Below, piece by piece: positions 25,722 to 33,689 of a stretch of 64,000 bases of DNA (positions are counted from its first letter, which is position 1; the number at the start of each line of letters is the position of its first letter). The position numbers were made by a program, and so were the translations under genes. The DNA is taken from the NCBI GenBank assembly GCA_023387985.1, contig JAEWHC010000009.1, positions 1,054,001-1,118,000 on the forward strand. Direction: 5' to 3'. This stretch comes from Bacteroidota bacterium. GTDB lineage: Bacteria > Bacteroidota > Bacteroidia > Chitinophagales > Chitinophagaceae. The notes beneath the pieces were generated by a model that searched no databases, was not told the origin of the DNA, and saw only the letters and a program-made list of their open reading frames with translations.

Positions 25722-26165
25722 TTAAGTTTTAATCTGAGTTTTTACGACTTGGATCACCGCTGCATCCTGGGTCCTCGTAACTTTTATAACGGCCTTGTAT
25801 TGGCTACTGTTTTTTTTATCCAAAGGACTTGCAGGCAACAGGTCGATGAGCTCAATGCGCATATTGTTGATAACCGTATCCCGCAAATTTTGAGGCGTCG
25901 CCAGTTGAAATGGAATATGGTCACCAGCCATATGCAAAGTCATCGCCAGGGTGGCTTCTCCCTCCCAAATGCATTGCACGTGCGGAGGGCAACGGCTGTC
26001 GGAGATTACGCGATCAAAACCAATGACGAATTTGCTTGCCTTATTGATCATTTTTCCGTTAAGGGGAATGGAGGCTTCCTTTCCAAAGCCGGAACTGTAA
26101 ATCTGCTTGTTACAAGCTGAGAAAAGAATTGCAGAAATAAGCAGGATTGCGGATAGATTTTTCAT
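25722..26165 (-). CDS. Putative lipoprotein with DSRCP-CIWEGEA motif, function unknown
   Basis: The 147-residue protein starts with a lipoprotein leader (ILFSAC, Cys18) when the ATG at 26165 is used; a longer frame to 26207 would bury it. The mature part holds VISDSRCPPHVQCIWEGEATL, with two cysteines that may form a disulfide. I have seen this pattern in uncharacterised secreted proteins. The remainder is beta-rich. It lies between rfaE2 and ppk1 on the same strand but is probably an independent gene. Confidence 0.75.
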   Translation of the reverse strand: MKNLSAILLISAILFSACNKQIYSSGFGKEASIPLNGKMINKASKFVIGFDRVISDSRCPPHVQCIWEGEATLAMTLHMAGDHIPFQLATPQNLRDTVINNMRIELIDLLPASPLDKKNSSQYKAVIKVTRTQDAAVIQVVKTQIKT

Positions 26166-26275
26166 TGGATGTTTATTGATGATCCGTAGAAAGCCGCGGT
26201 CTTTCATTAATGTTTATGATTTTTATCGTGCAGAACGGTTGCAACCTTTAACCCATGGCCCGGAGCATTGCTGTT

Positions 26276-26767
26276 TTATTTTCCACTCAACATGTTGATG
26301 ATTCCTGTGGTGGATGTATTTTCAACAAGGGGGTTAATCACCACGCGTCCGCCGTTGGCGAGCACTTCTTTGCCACCAACAATTTCTTCTGCTTTATAGT
26401 CGCCACCTTTTACCAAAACATCTGGATTCAGGGTATTGATCAGGTGAATGGGCGTGTCTTCATCAAAGATCACAACAGCATCCACCATGGTGAGTGAAGC
26501 CAGGATAAGGGCACGGGTATCCTGGTCCTGAACCGGGCGGTTTTCTCCTTTCAGTTGTTTTACTGAATTGTCGCTGTTCAGCCCGACAACGAGCCTTTCT
26601 GCTTCAGCCCCGGCCTGCAGCAACGACGCGATATGGCCGCGATGCAGGAGGTCGAAAACGCCGTTGGTAAAAGCGATTGTTTTTGCGGTAACACGCCAGC
26701 CAGCAACCAGGCGGGCGGCATCTTCCAGGGTAAGGATTTTATGTTCGGGAGAAGTAATCCTGCTCAT
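26276..26767 (-). CDS. rfaE2: D-glycero-beta-D-manno-heptose 1-phosphate adenylyltransferase
   Basis: The enzyme makes ADP-heptose for the LPS inner core. The 163 residues are a stand-alone RfaE C-domain with the nucleotidyltransferase motif FTNGVFDLLHRGHI, the GLNSDNSVKQLKGENRP segment and the C-terminal ENTSTTGII. The frame extends upstream to 27082 through the previous gene, but the ATG at 26767 overlaps that gene's stop by 4 bases and fits the family length. Confidence 0.93.
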   Translation of the reverse strand: MSRITSPEHKILTLEDAARLVAGWRVTAKTIAFTNGVFDLLHRGHIASLLQAGAEAERLVVGLNSDNSVKQLKGENRPVQDQDTRALILASLTMVDAVVIFDEDTPIHLINTLNPDVLVKGGDYKAEEIVGGKEVLANGGRVVINPLVENTSTTGIINMLSGK

Positions 26768-27801
26768 GATCTGTTTTTTAGTTGATTTGCGGTAGCCTGA
26801 GGTTTCCGTTTTGCATTTATTAATGGCAATATAATCAAAGAAATCAACCCCGCGATTAAAACAATTGCAGTTTGGGCGCCCCAGATCACCCAACCGAATG
26901 CGAGGCCTGTAACGGAGGCCACACCAAAATATTCCAATGTTTTTTGTACAGCAATCTGGTAGGCGCCTATTCCGCCTTGTGTGGCAATCATGCCAAGGCT
27001 GCCAAAAGTGAGTACCGCAAATGCTGCATCGAAACCGTGATTGCCCACCGGGGGGAAAGCATAAAAACCCATCCAGATGCAAGCCAGGTACATGGCCCAG
27101 ATGAATAGGGAATGAAAAATAAATACCGGCCAGTTGTCAATGTTTTTCAGGCTCCTTATGCCTTGCAGGATGCCGCGCCAGATGCCTTTTATCCTGCGGA
27201 CGATCTTATTGCGTTTGTATTTTTTAAATGACCAGCGGATCAGGAAATAAACGGCCACTGCCAGACTGATAACCAACAGGATGCGGATGATGGAAAACTC
27301 TCCGCCTGTTTTCATAAGCAGATCAAAGATCTCCATTGCATAAGTACCGATGGTATCAAATTGCATCAGCAGCAAGATCAGCGCGACCAGCAACATGCTA
27401 AGGAGATCCACAGCGCGTTCGGCAAGGATGGTGCCCACAAGTTTATCCGGGGCCACTTTTTCGTATTTGGCCAGAATGGTGCATTTCATTACTTCCCCCA
27501 GGCGGGGCACAAGCAGATTGAAAAAATACCCGATCAAAACTGCAAGATAGGTGTTCGCAATACCCGGATTATAACCCAGGGGTTTCATCAGCTGTTTCCA
27601 TCTCAGGGCCCTGCTTAAATGGGAGACAAGCAGCGCAACAATTACCGGGATCAAATAAATAAAACGGGTATCCTTCCAGCTTGATTTCAATTGGTCAACC
27701 TGCTCCGGACTAAGGTCCTTCGCACTGTACCAGATCAGCCCAACGCCGAGCCCCAGGAAAATGAGGTACTGGATAACGGTTTTGAAATCTATTTTAAACA
27801 T
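26764..27801 (-). CDS. Lysylphosphatidylglycerol synthase TM region / UPF0104 family membrane protein
   Basis: A 345-residue inner-membrane protein with about eight helices and the family patterns SHLSRALRWKQLMKPLG and RLGEVMKCTILAKYE, plus TQGGIGAYQIAVQKTLEYFGV near the end. Relatives (AglD/MprF-like flippase domains) are implicated in lipid or lipid-linked sugar translocation. No aminoacyl-transferase domain is attached, so aminoacylation is unlikely. It sits between panD and rfaE2, overlapping rfaE2 by 4 bases. Confidence 0.88.
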   Translation of the reverse strand: MFKIDFKTVIQYLIFLGLGVGLIWYSAKDLSPEQVDQLKSSWKDTRFIYLIPVIVALLVSHLSRALRWKQLMKPLGYNPGIANTYLAVLIGYFFNLLVPRLGEVMKCTILAKYEKVAPDKLVGTILAERAVDLLSMLLVALILLLMQFDTIGTYAMEIFDLLMKTGGEFSIIRILLVISLAVAVYFLIRWSFKKYKRNKIVRRIKGIWRGILQGIRSLKNIDNWPVFIFHSLFIWAMYLACIWMGFYAFPPVGNHGFDAAFAVLTFGSLGMIATQGGIGAYQIAVQKTLEYFGVASVTGLAFGWVIWGAQTAIVLIAGLISLIILPLINAKRKPQATANQLKNRS

Positions 27802-27883
27802 GGCAGCACGAATTTAGCGTTTCCTGGGTCAGCCTCTTGGTTCCGTTTATTTTCGGGGGGTTAAATCACCTGTTTTCGTAGAC

Positions 27884-28231
27884 TCAGTTCAGGGTATTGC
27901 CTTCGAGTGGAAAAATGACCTGTGGCCTGAAAGTTTTGGCTTCTTCAAAATCCAGCATGCAATAGCTCATTATGATGAGTACATCGCCCGGAGCAGCAAG
28001 GCGTGCAGCCGCGCCGTTCAAGGCAATGGTGCCTGAACCCCGCTTTCCCCTGATGATGTAAGTCTCCAATCGCTGACCGTTATTCACATTTACAATGGAG
28101 ATCTTTTCATTGGCGATCATATTGGCTGCATCCATCAGGTCTTCGTCAATGGTACAGCTTCCTACATAGTGCAGGTTGGCTTCCGTAACCACTACACGGT
28201 GGATCTTGGATTTCAGCACTTCAATTTGCAT
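27884..28231 (-). CDS. panD: Aspartate 1-decarboxylase
   Basis: PanD makes beta-alanine from aspartate using a pyruvoyl group formed by self-cleavage. The 115-residue proenzyme has the cleavage site Gly24-Ser25 (HYVGSCTID) and the conserved GSGTIALNGAAARL and GDVLIIMSYC. A longer frame to 28327 runs into panC; the ATG at 28231 fits the family start MQIEVLKSKIHR. It follows panC by 58 bases. Confidence 0.96.
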   Translation of the reverse strand: MQIEVLKSKIHRVVVTEANLHYVGSCTIDEDLMDAANMIANEKISIVNVNNGQRLETYIIRGKRGSGTIALNGAAARLAAPGDVLIIMSYCMLDFEEAKTFRPQVIFPLEGNTLN

Positions 28232-28289
28232 ATTCAATTGCAGTTTTATACAGGCTGCAAAATTAAAAAAGAATAAAACAGCCGACGTG

Positions 28290-29168
28290 TTAAGAAGTTG
28301 AGCTATACGGATTTTTCGACGGGACAAGCAGGTTATCGATCAACCGCACTCCCCCGAGCCAGGCGGCCACAAGAATCACTACTGATTTTTTCGGATCATA
28401 ATTTTCGAGGGATTCCAGGGTTTCCGGGTCGGCAATTTCCACGTATTCCACATTTTCAAAGCCTGCGGCCAGCAGGGCATCTCCTGCATGTTTTTTTAAA
28501 TTATGGGGTGGTTGGGTATCAAGATTTGGTACAATCATTTCGGTCATCGTCCTGTAAATGGCTGCGGCCTGTGCAGTTTGTGCCACGCTGAGCCTGCGGT
28601 TGCGGCTGCTCATGGCCAGGCCGCTTGCTTCACGTTGCGTAGAGACTATTACCATTTCCACCGGTAAATCGAGCAGGTCGATCAATTTTTTAACGACCAT
28701 GCATTGCTGATAATCTTTTTGCCCCATAATGAGGTATCCGGGTTGTACCCATTGCAGCAATCGCGACATGACCTGGCAAACCCCCTGGAAATGTCCGGGA
28801 CGGAATTTTCCTTCGAGCAGGGTTTCGAGTTGCCCGAGCGGATACGTTTCAAGCGTTTCTGTTCCGCCCGGATAGACATCCCCGGTACGGGGAAGAAAAA
28901 CATAGGTCGCCCCGGCGGCTTCAAGCTGCTCAAGATCGCCGGCGGTAGTACGTGGATATTTTGCGAAATCCGCCGCATCGTTGAATTGCGCCGGGTTTAC
29001 AAAAATACTTACAAGGCTTTCGGGGCACCAGGTATTGGCGATTTCGAGCAGATGCAAATGGCCTCTGTGCAGGGCGCCCATCGTGGGCACAAAAGCAAGA
29101 TTTTTAGAAAAAGGCCGTTCCATTTTCATCAGGGCGTTAAGATGTTGCGGACGATGCGCGATAAACAT
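28290..29168 (-). CDS. panC: Pantothenate synthetase
   Basis: PanC joins pantoate and beta-alanine with ATP. The 292 residues contain the nucleotidyltransferase motif FVPTMGALHRGHLHLL, SIFVNPAQFN, FRPGHFQGVCQV, FGQKD-like MGQKDYQQCMVV and LAMSSRNRRL. The ATG at 29168 is preferred over one at 29198 since the family begins about 25-30 residues before PTMGALHxGH. It heads the leftward unit panC-panD-flippase-rfaE2 and is divergent from the GT5-N gene. Confidence 0.95.
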   Translation of the reverse strand: MFIAHRPQHLNALMKMERPFSKNLAFVPTMGALHRGHLHLLEIANTWCPESLVSIFVNPAQFNDAADFAKYPRTTAGDLEQLEAAGATYVFLPRTGDVYPGGTETLETYPLGQLETLLEGKFRPGHFQGVCQVMSRLLQWVQPGYLIMGQKDYQQCMVVKKLIDLLDLPVEMVIVSTQREASGLAMSSRNRRLSVAQTAQAAAIYRTMTEMIVPNLDTQPPHNLKKHAGDALLAAGFENVEYVEIADPETLESLENYDPKKSVVILVAAWLGGVRLIDNLLVPSKNPYSSTS

Positions 29169-29217
29169 ATTATAGCAGTCAACTGGTTTAAATGACAAAT
29201 AAAAGCTTATTTTTTAA

Positions 29218-29225
29218 TACCTTTG
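29218..29225 (+). promoter_or_regulatory. Putative -7 element for GT5-N gene
   Basis: TACCTTTG fits TAnnTTTG and lies 34 bases before the ATG at 29259. Confidence 0.5.
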
Positions 29226-29258
29226 CCCACCTTTCGGTATGTTTTAGACCTGCCCAAT

Positions 29259-30083
29259 ATGAATATAAAAAAAAGAATTCTTTTCATCAGCAATGAAATG
29301 TCGCCCTACCTGGAGCTGACAGAATTTGCTGAAACAGTCAACCGGTTAGCTATTTTAGCAAACAGCAATGATTGGGAAGTCCGCTGCATCATGCCGCGTT
29401 TCGGTGTGATTAATGAGCGGCGGCACCGGTTACACGAAGTAGTCAGACTGAGCGGAATCAATATCTCTGTAAACGATGACGATTTTCCGTTGCAGATTAA
29501 AGTAGCGAGTTTGCCCAATGCCCGCTTGCAGGTTTATTTCCTGGATAATGAAGATCTCTTCAAACGGAAATTTATTTTCCACGATGAAAATGACAACTGG
29601 TTTCCCGATAATGATGTCCGCACCGCTTTTTTCTGTAAGGGTGCCCTGGAGACCGTAAAGAAATTTGGATGGCCACCCGATATCGTGCATTGTTCAGGAT
29701 GGATGGCCAGCCTGATACCCATGTACCTCAAAACCATTTACAGGAAGGAACCTGTTTTTATACACAGCAAGGTGGTTTACACGCTTGGGCCGCTTTTGTT
29801 CAAAAACAACCTTGGCGACAATTTCCTTGAGGTTGCCCGTCTTACTGAAGGGATAAAAGATAAGGATCTTGAGCCCTATGCACCGGGTACCAATCTTGCC
29901 TTGCAAAGAGCCGGAGCGCTATATGCCGATGCCATTACATTTGGTGAAGACAATGAATTCTTAGATCCAACGCTCATTAAAGAATTTAGCAAGGTGAAAG
30001 GAAAAAAGGTAATCCCTTACCAGGAGGCCAATAGTGATTTAACAGAGTATTTAAACCTCTATAACGACCTTGCAGCCGACTAA
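29259..30083 (+). CDS. Stand-alone glycogen/starch synthase N-terminal (GT5-N) domain protein
   Basis: The 274-residue protein resembles only the N-terminal half of GT5 glycogen synthases: FISNEMSPYLELTEFAETVNRLA, the EVRCIMPRFG strand, and WPPDIVHCSGWMASLIPMYL. The C-terminal nucleotide-sugar domain is absent, as is the usual KTGGL motif (here TEFAET), so it is unlikely to be an active synthase by itself. Bacteroidota often have this short form beside panC and a DUF4270 gene. It precedes the DUF4270 lipoprotein by 27 bases, probably in one transcript. Confidence 0.85.
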   Translation: MNIKKRILFISNEMSPYLELTEFAETVNRLAILANSNDWEVRCIMPRFGVINERRHRLHEVVRLSGINISVNDDDFPLQIKVASLPNARLQVYFLDNEDLFKRKFIFHDENDNWFPDNDVRTAFFCKGALETVKKFGWPPDIVHCSGWMASLIPMYLKTIYRKEPVFIHSKVVYTLGPLLFKNNLGDNFLEVARLTEGIKDKDLEPYAPGTNLALQRAGALYADAITFGEDNEFLDPTLIKEFSKVKGKKVIPYQEANSDLTEYLNLYNDLAAD

Positions 30084-30110
30084 AAAGTCTGAATTTCACG
30101 CGAATTATTT

Positions 30111-31616
30111 ATGGGGAATCTAAGGGAAAAAGCTACCAATTTTTTGTTGGCGGCTGCTATAATGACCGGCAGCTTTGCCTGTACCAAAATTGATTACACA
30201 ACGGTTGGTGGCGATCTGATTCCCGTAGTGGACAACATCAACACCTTTGATACGGTGCTGAACGTGATTACCACCAACTATATACCCGAAGATTCCACAA
30301 GGGTTTTTGCACAGGACGGTCATCCGGTGGGCCATGTGAGCGATCCGGTTTTCGGCAATTCCACCAGCCGCATTTTCTTCGAAATGAAGCCTTCCACATT
30401 CCCTTTTGCCATGCATCCGAAGGATAGCCTTGTTGGCATTGATTCGGCAGTGCTGATCCTGCATTTTGAAGGGTACTATGGCGATAGCCTGAAACCCGTT
30501 AACCTCAAACTTTACCAGGTTTCGGAAAACATGGAACGCGATACTTCAGGCCTGCCCATATATTCCATTCACAATACCCTGTCTCCTGACCGTACCAGCC
30601 TAATTGGTGAAAAAACCGTAAATGCACGTTCATTTAAAGATTCCATTACCCTCAGGCGGGGTACCACCGAAAAGGGCAAAGTAGTAAATCAACTCCGTAT
30701 CCCTGTTTCCGCAGAATGGGCTTCATTTTTCTTCTCCCAGGATTCTGTAGGAAACGGTGCGTATAAAAGCGACTCCCTGTTCAAAAGGCATTTTAAAGGC
30801 TTTGCCCTCGAAGCTGAAGGCACAACTGCCAATACCATTTTATATTTCAATTTGCTGAACCCTGCCACGGGACTTACATTTTATTACCGCCAGAAGAACG
30901 GTCCAAAAATTGATACCACATCCAAAACATTTGTCGTTGGTGGCCTAAGTGCCCATGCGGCCCAGATCAACACCGTGCGGGATGGCGCCGATGTGCTTGA
31001 ACATTTGGGTGGTGGCAATTCTTCAGACCGGGTTTACCTGCAGACGGCACCTAATGTGAGCGCCAGAATTGATATTCCCGGGTTAGCCGCACTGACCAAC
31101 CGCGTGGTTCACCGCGCAGAATTGCGGGTAACCGAACTGAATCCATCCACAACGGATGTTTTTCAAAAACCAAATGCGCTTTACCTCGATGTGGTGGATA
31201 CCGCGGGGATGTACCGGGGCATACCTTACGATCTTTCGCCATTCAGCAGTTATTATTGTTACCCCGCAGCGGGCATAGCGTTTGGCTATTTTGGCGGCGT
31301 GCCAAAAATCGAAGAAATACAGGGCGAATCGCTAAATGTTTTCCGTTTCAACATTACCCGCTATCTCCAAAGTTTTCTTTCCAAAAATGAAAGGTTGTTC
31401 GAAGGATTCCGGCTTTCAGTACCTTATACCCTGGATTATGAGCAGTGTGCCAACAATCCGTCTCTGTTCCTTCCAAGAAACCTGTTTCCATTCCTGGATT
31501 CCCGGGGGGCTTCTGCCAATCTTCCCCTGGATGGACGCATCATTGTTGCCGGGGGAAATCACAACAATCCTGAAAAGCGGATGCAGCTACGCATCGTTTA
31601 CTCCAAAATCAAATAA
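30111..31616 (+). CDS. DUF4270 family lipoprotein
   Basis: The 501-residue exported protein has a lipoprotein leader (TGSFAC, Cys24) and the DUF4270 start TKIDYTTVGGDLIP. It is mostly beta-strand and contains repeated GxDSAVLxL-type strand motifs. The function is unknown; the family is specific to Bacteroidota and is regularly found after the GT5-N gene, as here. Confidence 0.88.
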   Translation: MGNLREKATNFLLAAAIMTGSFACTKIDYTTVGGDLIPVVDNINTFDTVLNVITTNYIPEDSTRVFAQDGHPVGHVSDPVFGNSTSRIFFEMKPSTFPFAMHPKDSLVGIDSAVLILHFEGYYGDSLKPVNLKLYQVSENMERDTSGLPIYSIHNTLSPDRTSLIGEKTVNARSFKDSITLRRGTTEKGKVVNQLRIPVSAEWASFFFSQDSVGNGAYKSDSLFKRHFKGFALEAEGTTANTILYFNLLNPATGLTFYYRQKNGPKIDTTSKTFVVGGLSAHAAQINTVRDGADVLEHLGGGNSSDRVYLQTAPNVSARIDIPGLAALTNRVVHRAELRVTELNPSTTDVFQKPNALYLDVVDTAGMYRGIPYDLSPFSSYYCYPAAGIAFGYFGGVPKIEEIQGESLNVFRFNITRYLQSFLSKNERLFEGFRLSVPYTLDYEQCANNPSLFLPRNLFPFLDSRGASANLPLDGRIIVAGGNHNNPEKRMQLRIVYSKIK

Positions 31617-31626
31617 AGAGTAATTG

Positions 31627-31634
31627 TATATTTG
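31627..31634 (+). promoter_or_regulatory. Putative -7 element for metK
   Basis: TATATTTG fits TAnnTTTG, 19 bases before the metK ATG. The 36-base gap leaves no room for a SAM riboswitch. Confidence 0.55.
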
Positions 31635-31652
31635 CAACTTCATTAAAAAATT

Positions 31653-32906
31653 ATGAGTTACTTATTTACCTCCGAAAGCGTGAGTGAGGGGCATCCTGAT
31701 AAGGTATCTGATCAGATTTCCGACGCACTGATTGACAATTTTCTGGCTTTTGATCCGCAGAGCAAAGTGGCCTGCGAAACATTGGTAACCACCGGGCAGG
31801 TGGTATTGGCCGGGGAAGTAAAAAGCAAAGCCTATCTTGATGTACAAACCATTGCCCGCGAGGTGATTGGCCGTATAGGATATACCCGCAGTGAATATAT
31901 GTTTGAAGCCAACAGCTGCGGCGTATTGAGCGCAATCCATGAACAATCTCCCGATATCAACCAGGGTGTTGAACGTCGTAAGAAAGAAGACCAGGGTGCA
32001 GGTGACCAGGGAATGATGTTTGGTTATGCAACCAATGAAACTGAAGATTACATGCCCCTTGCCCTGGATCTTGCACACAAACTGCTTCAGGAGCTTGCCG
32101 TACTTCGCCGTGAAAACAAGCAAGTCAAATACCTGCGACCGGATTCCAAAAGCCAGGTAACGCTCGAATACGACGACAATAACCGACCGGTGCGTATTGA
32201 TACCATTGTAATCAGTACACAGCATGACGAGTTTGATACCGATACCAAAATGGCCGCCAGGATCCACAAGGATATTGTTGAGATCTTAATGCCCCGGATT
32301 AGGAAGAAATACAAGCAGTACAGCAAACTGTTTAATAACAAGATTAAATACCACGTAAATCCCACTGGCAAATTTGTGGTTGGTGGTCCGCATGGTGATA
32401 CCGGGTTAACTGGCCGCAAGATTATTGTGGACACGTATGGCGGCAAAGGTGCTCACGGCGGTGGCGCATTTAGTGGCAAAGACCCAAGTAAAGTTGACCG
32501 CAGCGCGGCGTATGCCACCCGGCATATTGCAAAAAATCTTGTAGCGGCAGGCGTGGCTGAAGAAGTGCTGGTGCAGGTGAGCTATGCCATTGGTGTGGCC
32601 AGGCCGACCAGTATAAACGTGAATACCTATGGCACCGCAAAAGTGGAAATGAGCGACAGCCAGATTGCAAAGGTTGTAGAGCGGTTGTTTGATATGCGCC
32701 CTTATTTTATTGAAAAACGGCTGAAACTGCGCAATCCCATTTACAGCGAAACTGCAGCATACGGCCATATGGGCCGCAAGCCTGAAAAAGTGAAAAAGAT
32801 TTTCAGATCGCCGGAAGGAAAAACGGTTGAAAAGAATGTCGAGCTTTTTACCTGGGAAAAACTTGATTATGTACCGCAGGTCAAAAAAGCATTTAAACTG
32901 AAATAA
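31653..32906 (+). CDS. metK: S-adenosylmethionine synthetase
   Basis: MetK makes S-adenosylmethionine from methionine and ATP. The 417 residues show the hallmark FTSESVSEGHPDKVSDQISDA, the QGMMFGYATNET segment and the P-loop-like GGKGAHGGGAFSGKDPSKVDRS (positions about 265-287), all with the metal- and phosphate-binding residues. Length is normal for Bacteroidota. A strong terminator follows, so it is monocistronic. Confidence 0.97.
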   Translation: MSYLFTSESVSEGHPDKVSDQISDALIDNFLAFDPQSKVACETLVTTGQVVLAGEVKSKAYLDVQTIAREVIGRIGYTRSEYMFEANSCGVLSAIHEQSPDINQGVERRKKEDQGAGDQGMMFGYATNETEDYMPLALDLAHKLLQELAVLRRENKQVKYLRPDSKSQVTLEYDDNNRPVRIDTIVISTQHDEFDTDTKMAARIHKDIVEILMPRIRKKYKQYSKLFNNKIKYHVNPTGKFVVGGPHGDTGLTGRKIIVDTYGGKGAHGGGAFSGKDPSKVDRSAAYATRHIAKNLVAAGVAEEVLVQVSYAIGVARPTSINVNTYGTAKVEMSDSQIAKVVERLFDMRPYFIEKRLKLRNPIYSETAAYGHMGRKPEKVKKIFRSPEGKTVEKNVELFTWEKLDYVPQVKKAFKLK

Positions 32907-32937
32907 AAAAAAGCCCGGAATTTCCGGGTATTTTTTT
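32905..32937 (+). terminator. Terminator of metK
   Basis: An A-run, the stem CCCGGA/TCCGGG with a short AAT-like loop, and a run of seven T. The A-run on the left means it could also act on rpe-strand readthrough. Confidence 0.8.
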
Positions 32938-33026
32938 GCATTGATTGTTTTTTAAAATCTTTTATCCAGGCCGTTTGGCAAACATGAAATCGGAGGTCGC
33001 TGTCTTTCCTTTTCCAACCAGGATTA

Positions 33027-33674
33027 TCACGTTTTTTTTAGCTCACTGATCACTTCCAGCGGATTTTCCGCTTTGAATACGGAGTTGCCGGCAACCAGGG
33101 CGTCTGCACCGGCTTCTACAATGCGCTGAGCGTTATTGAGATCAACGCCCCCGTCCACTTCAATGATTAATGCGGGGTTTCTTTCATAAGCCATCTCCCT
33201 CAATTCCCGCACTTTTTCATAAGTGTGTTCAATAAATTTTTGCCCGCCAAAACCGGGGTTAACGCTCATCACGCAAACCATATCAATATCATGCAGCACA
33301 TCATTCAGTTGCTGAACCGGGGTATGGGGGTTTATGGCTACCCCGGCTTTCATTCCCAGGCTTTTAATCTGCTGAATGTTGCGGTGAAGATGCGGGCAGG
33401 CCTCAAGATGAACACTCAGGATATTGGCGCCAACCTTGGCAAATTGTTTTGCATACAATCCCGGCTCCTCAATCATCAGGTGTACATCAAAAGTCTTCTG
33501 CGTGAGCGGGCGAAGGGCTTCAAGAACGGGAAATCCAAAACTGATATTGGGCACGAAGCGGCCGTCCATGATGTCGAGGTGCAGCCAGTCAGCTTCCGAT
33601 TGATTGATGAGGGTTACTGCTTCGTGCAATCGGCTGAAATCGGCAGCGAGGAGAGAAGGTGCTACAATGGGCAT
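33027..33674 (-). CDS. rpe: Ribulose-phosphate 3-epimerase
   Basis: Rpe interconverts ribulose-5-P and xylulose-5-P in the pentose phosphate pathway. The 215-residue TIM barrel has APSLLAADFSRL, LHLDIMDGRFVPNISFG (metal-binding His and catalytic Asp), MSVNPGFGGQKF and EVDGGVDLNNA. It lies 15 bases downstream of the acyl-CoA carboxylase gene on the same strand. Confidence 0.96.
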   Translation of the reverse strand: MPIVAPSLLAADFSRLHEAVTLINQSEADWLHLDIMDGRFVPNISFGFPVLEALRPLTQKTFDVHLMIEEPGLYAKQFAKVGANILSVHLEACPHLHRNIQQIKSLGMKAGVAINPHTPVQQLNDVLHDIDMVCVMSVNPGFGGQKFIEHTYEKVRELREMAYERNPALIIEVDGGVDLNNAQRIVEAGADALVAGNSVFKAENPLEVISELKKT

Positions 33675-33689
33675 ACTGAAAAGAGGATT

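Noticed and set aside
31617..31652. SAM riboswitch before metK
   Set aside because: Only 36 bases separate the genes, and the promoter -7 element lies inside them, leaving no space for a riboswitch.
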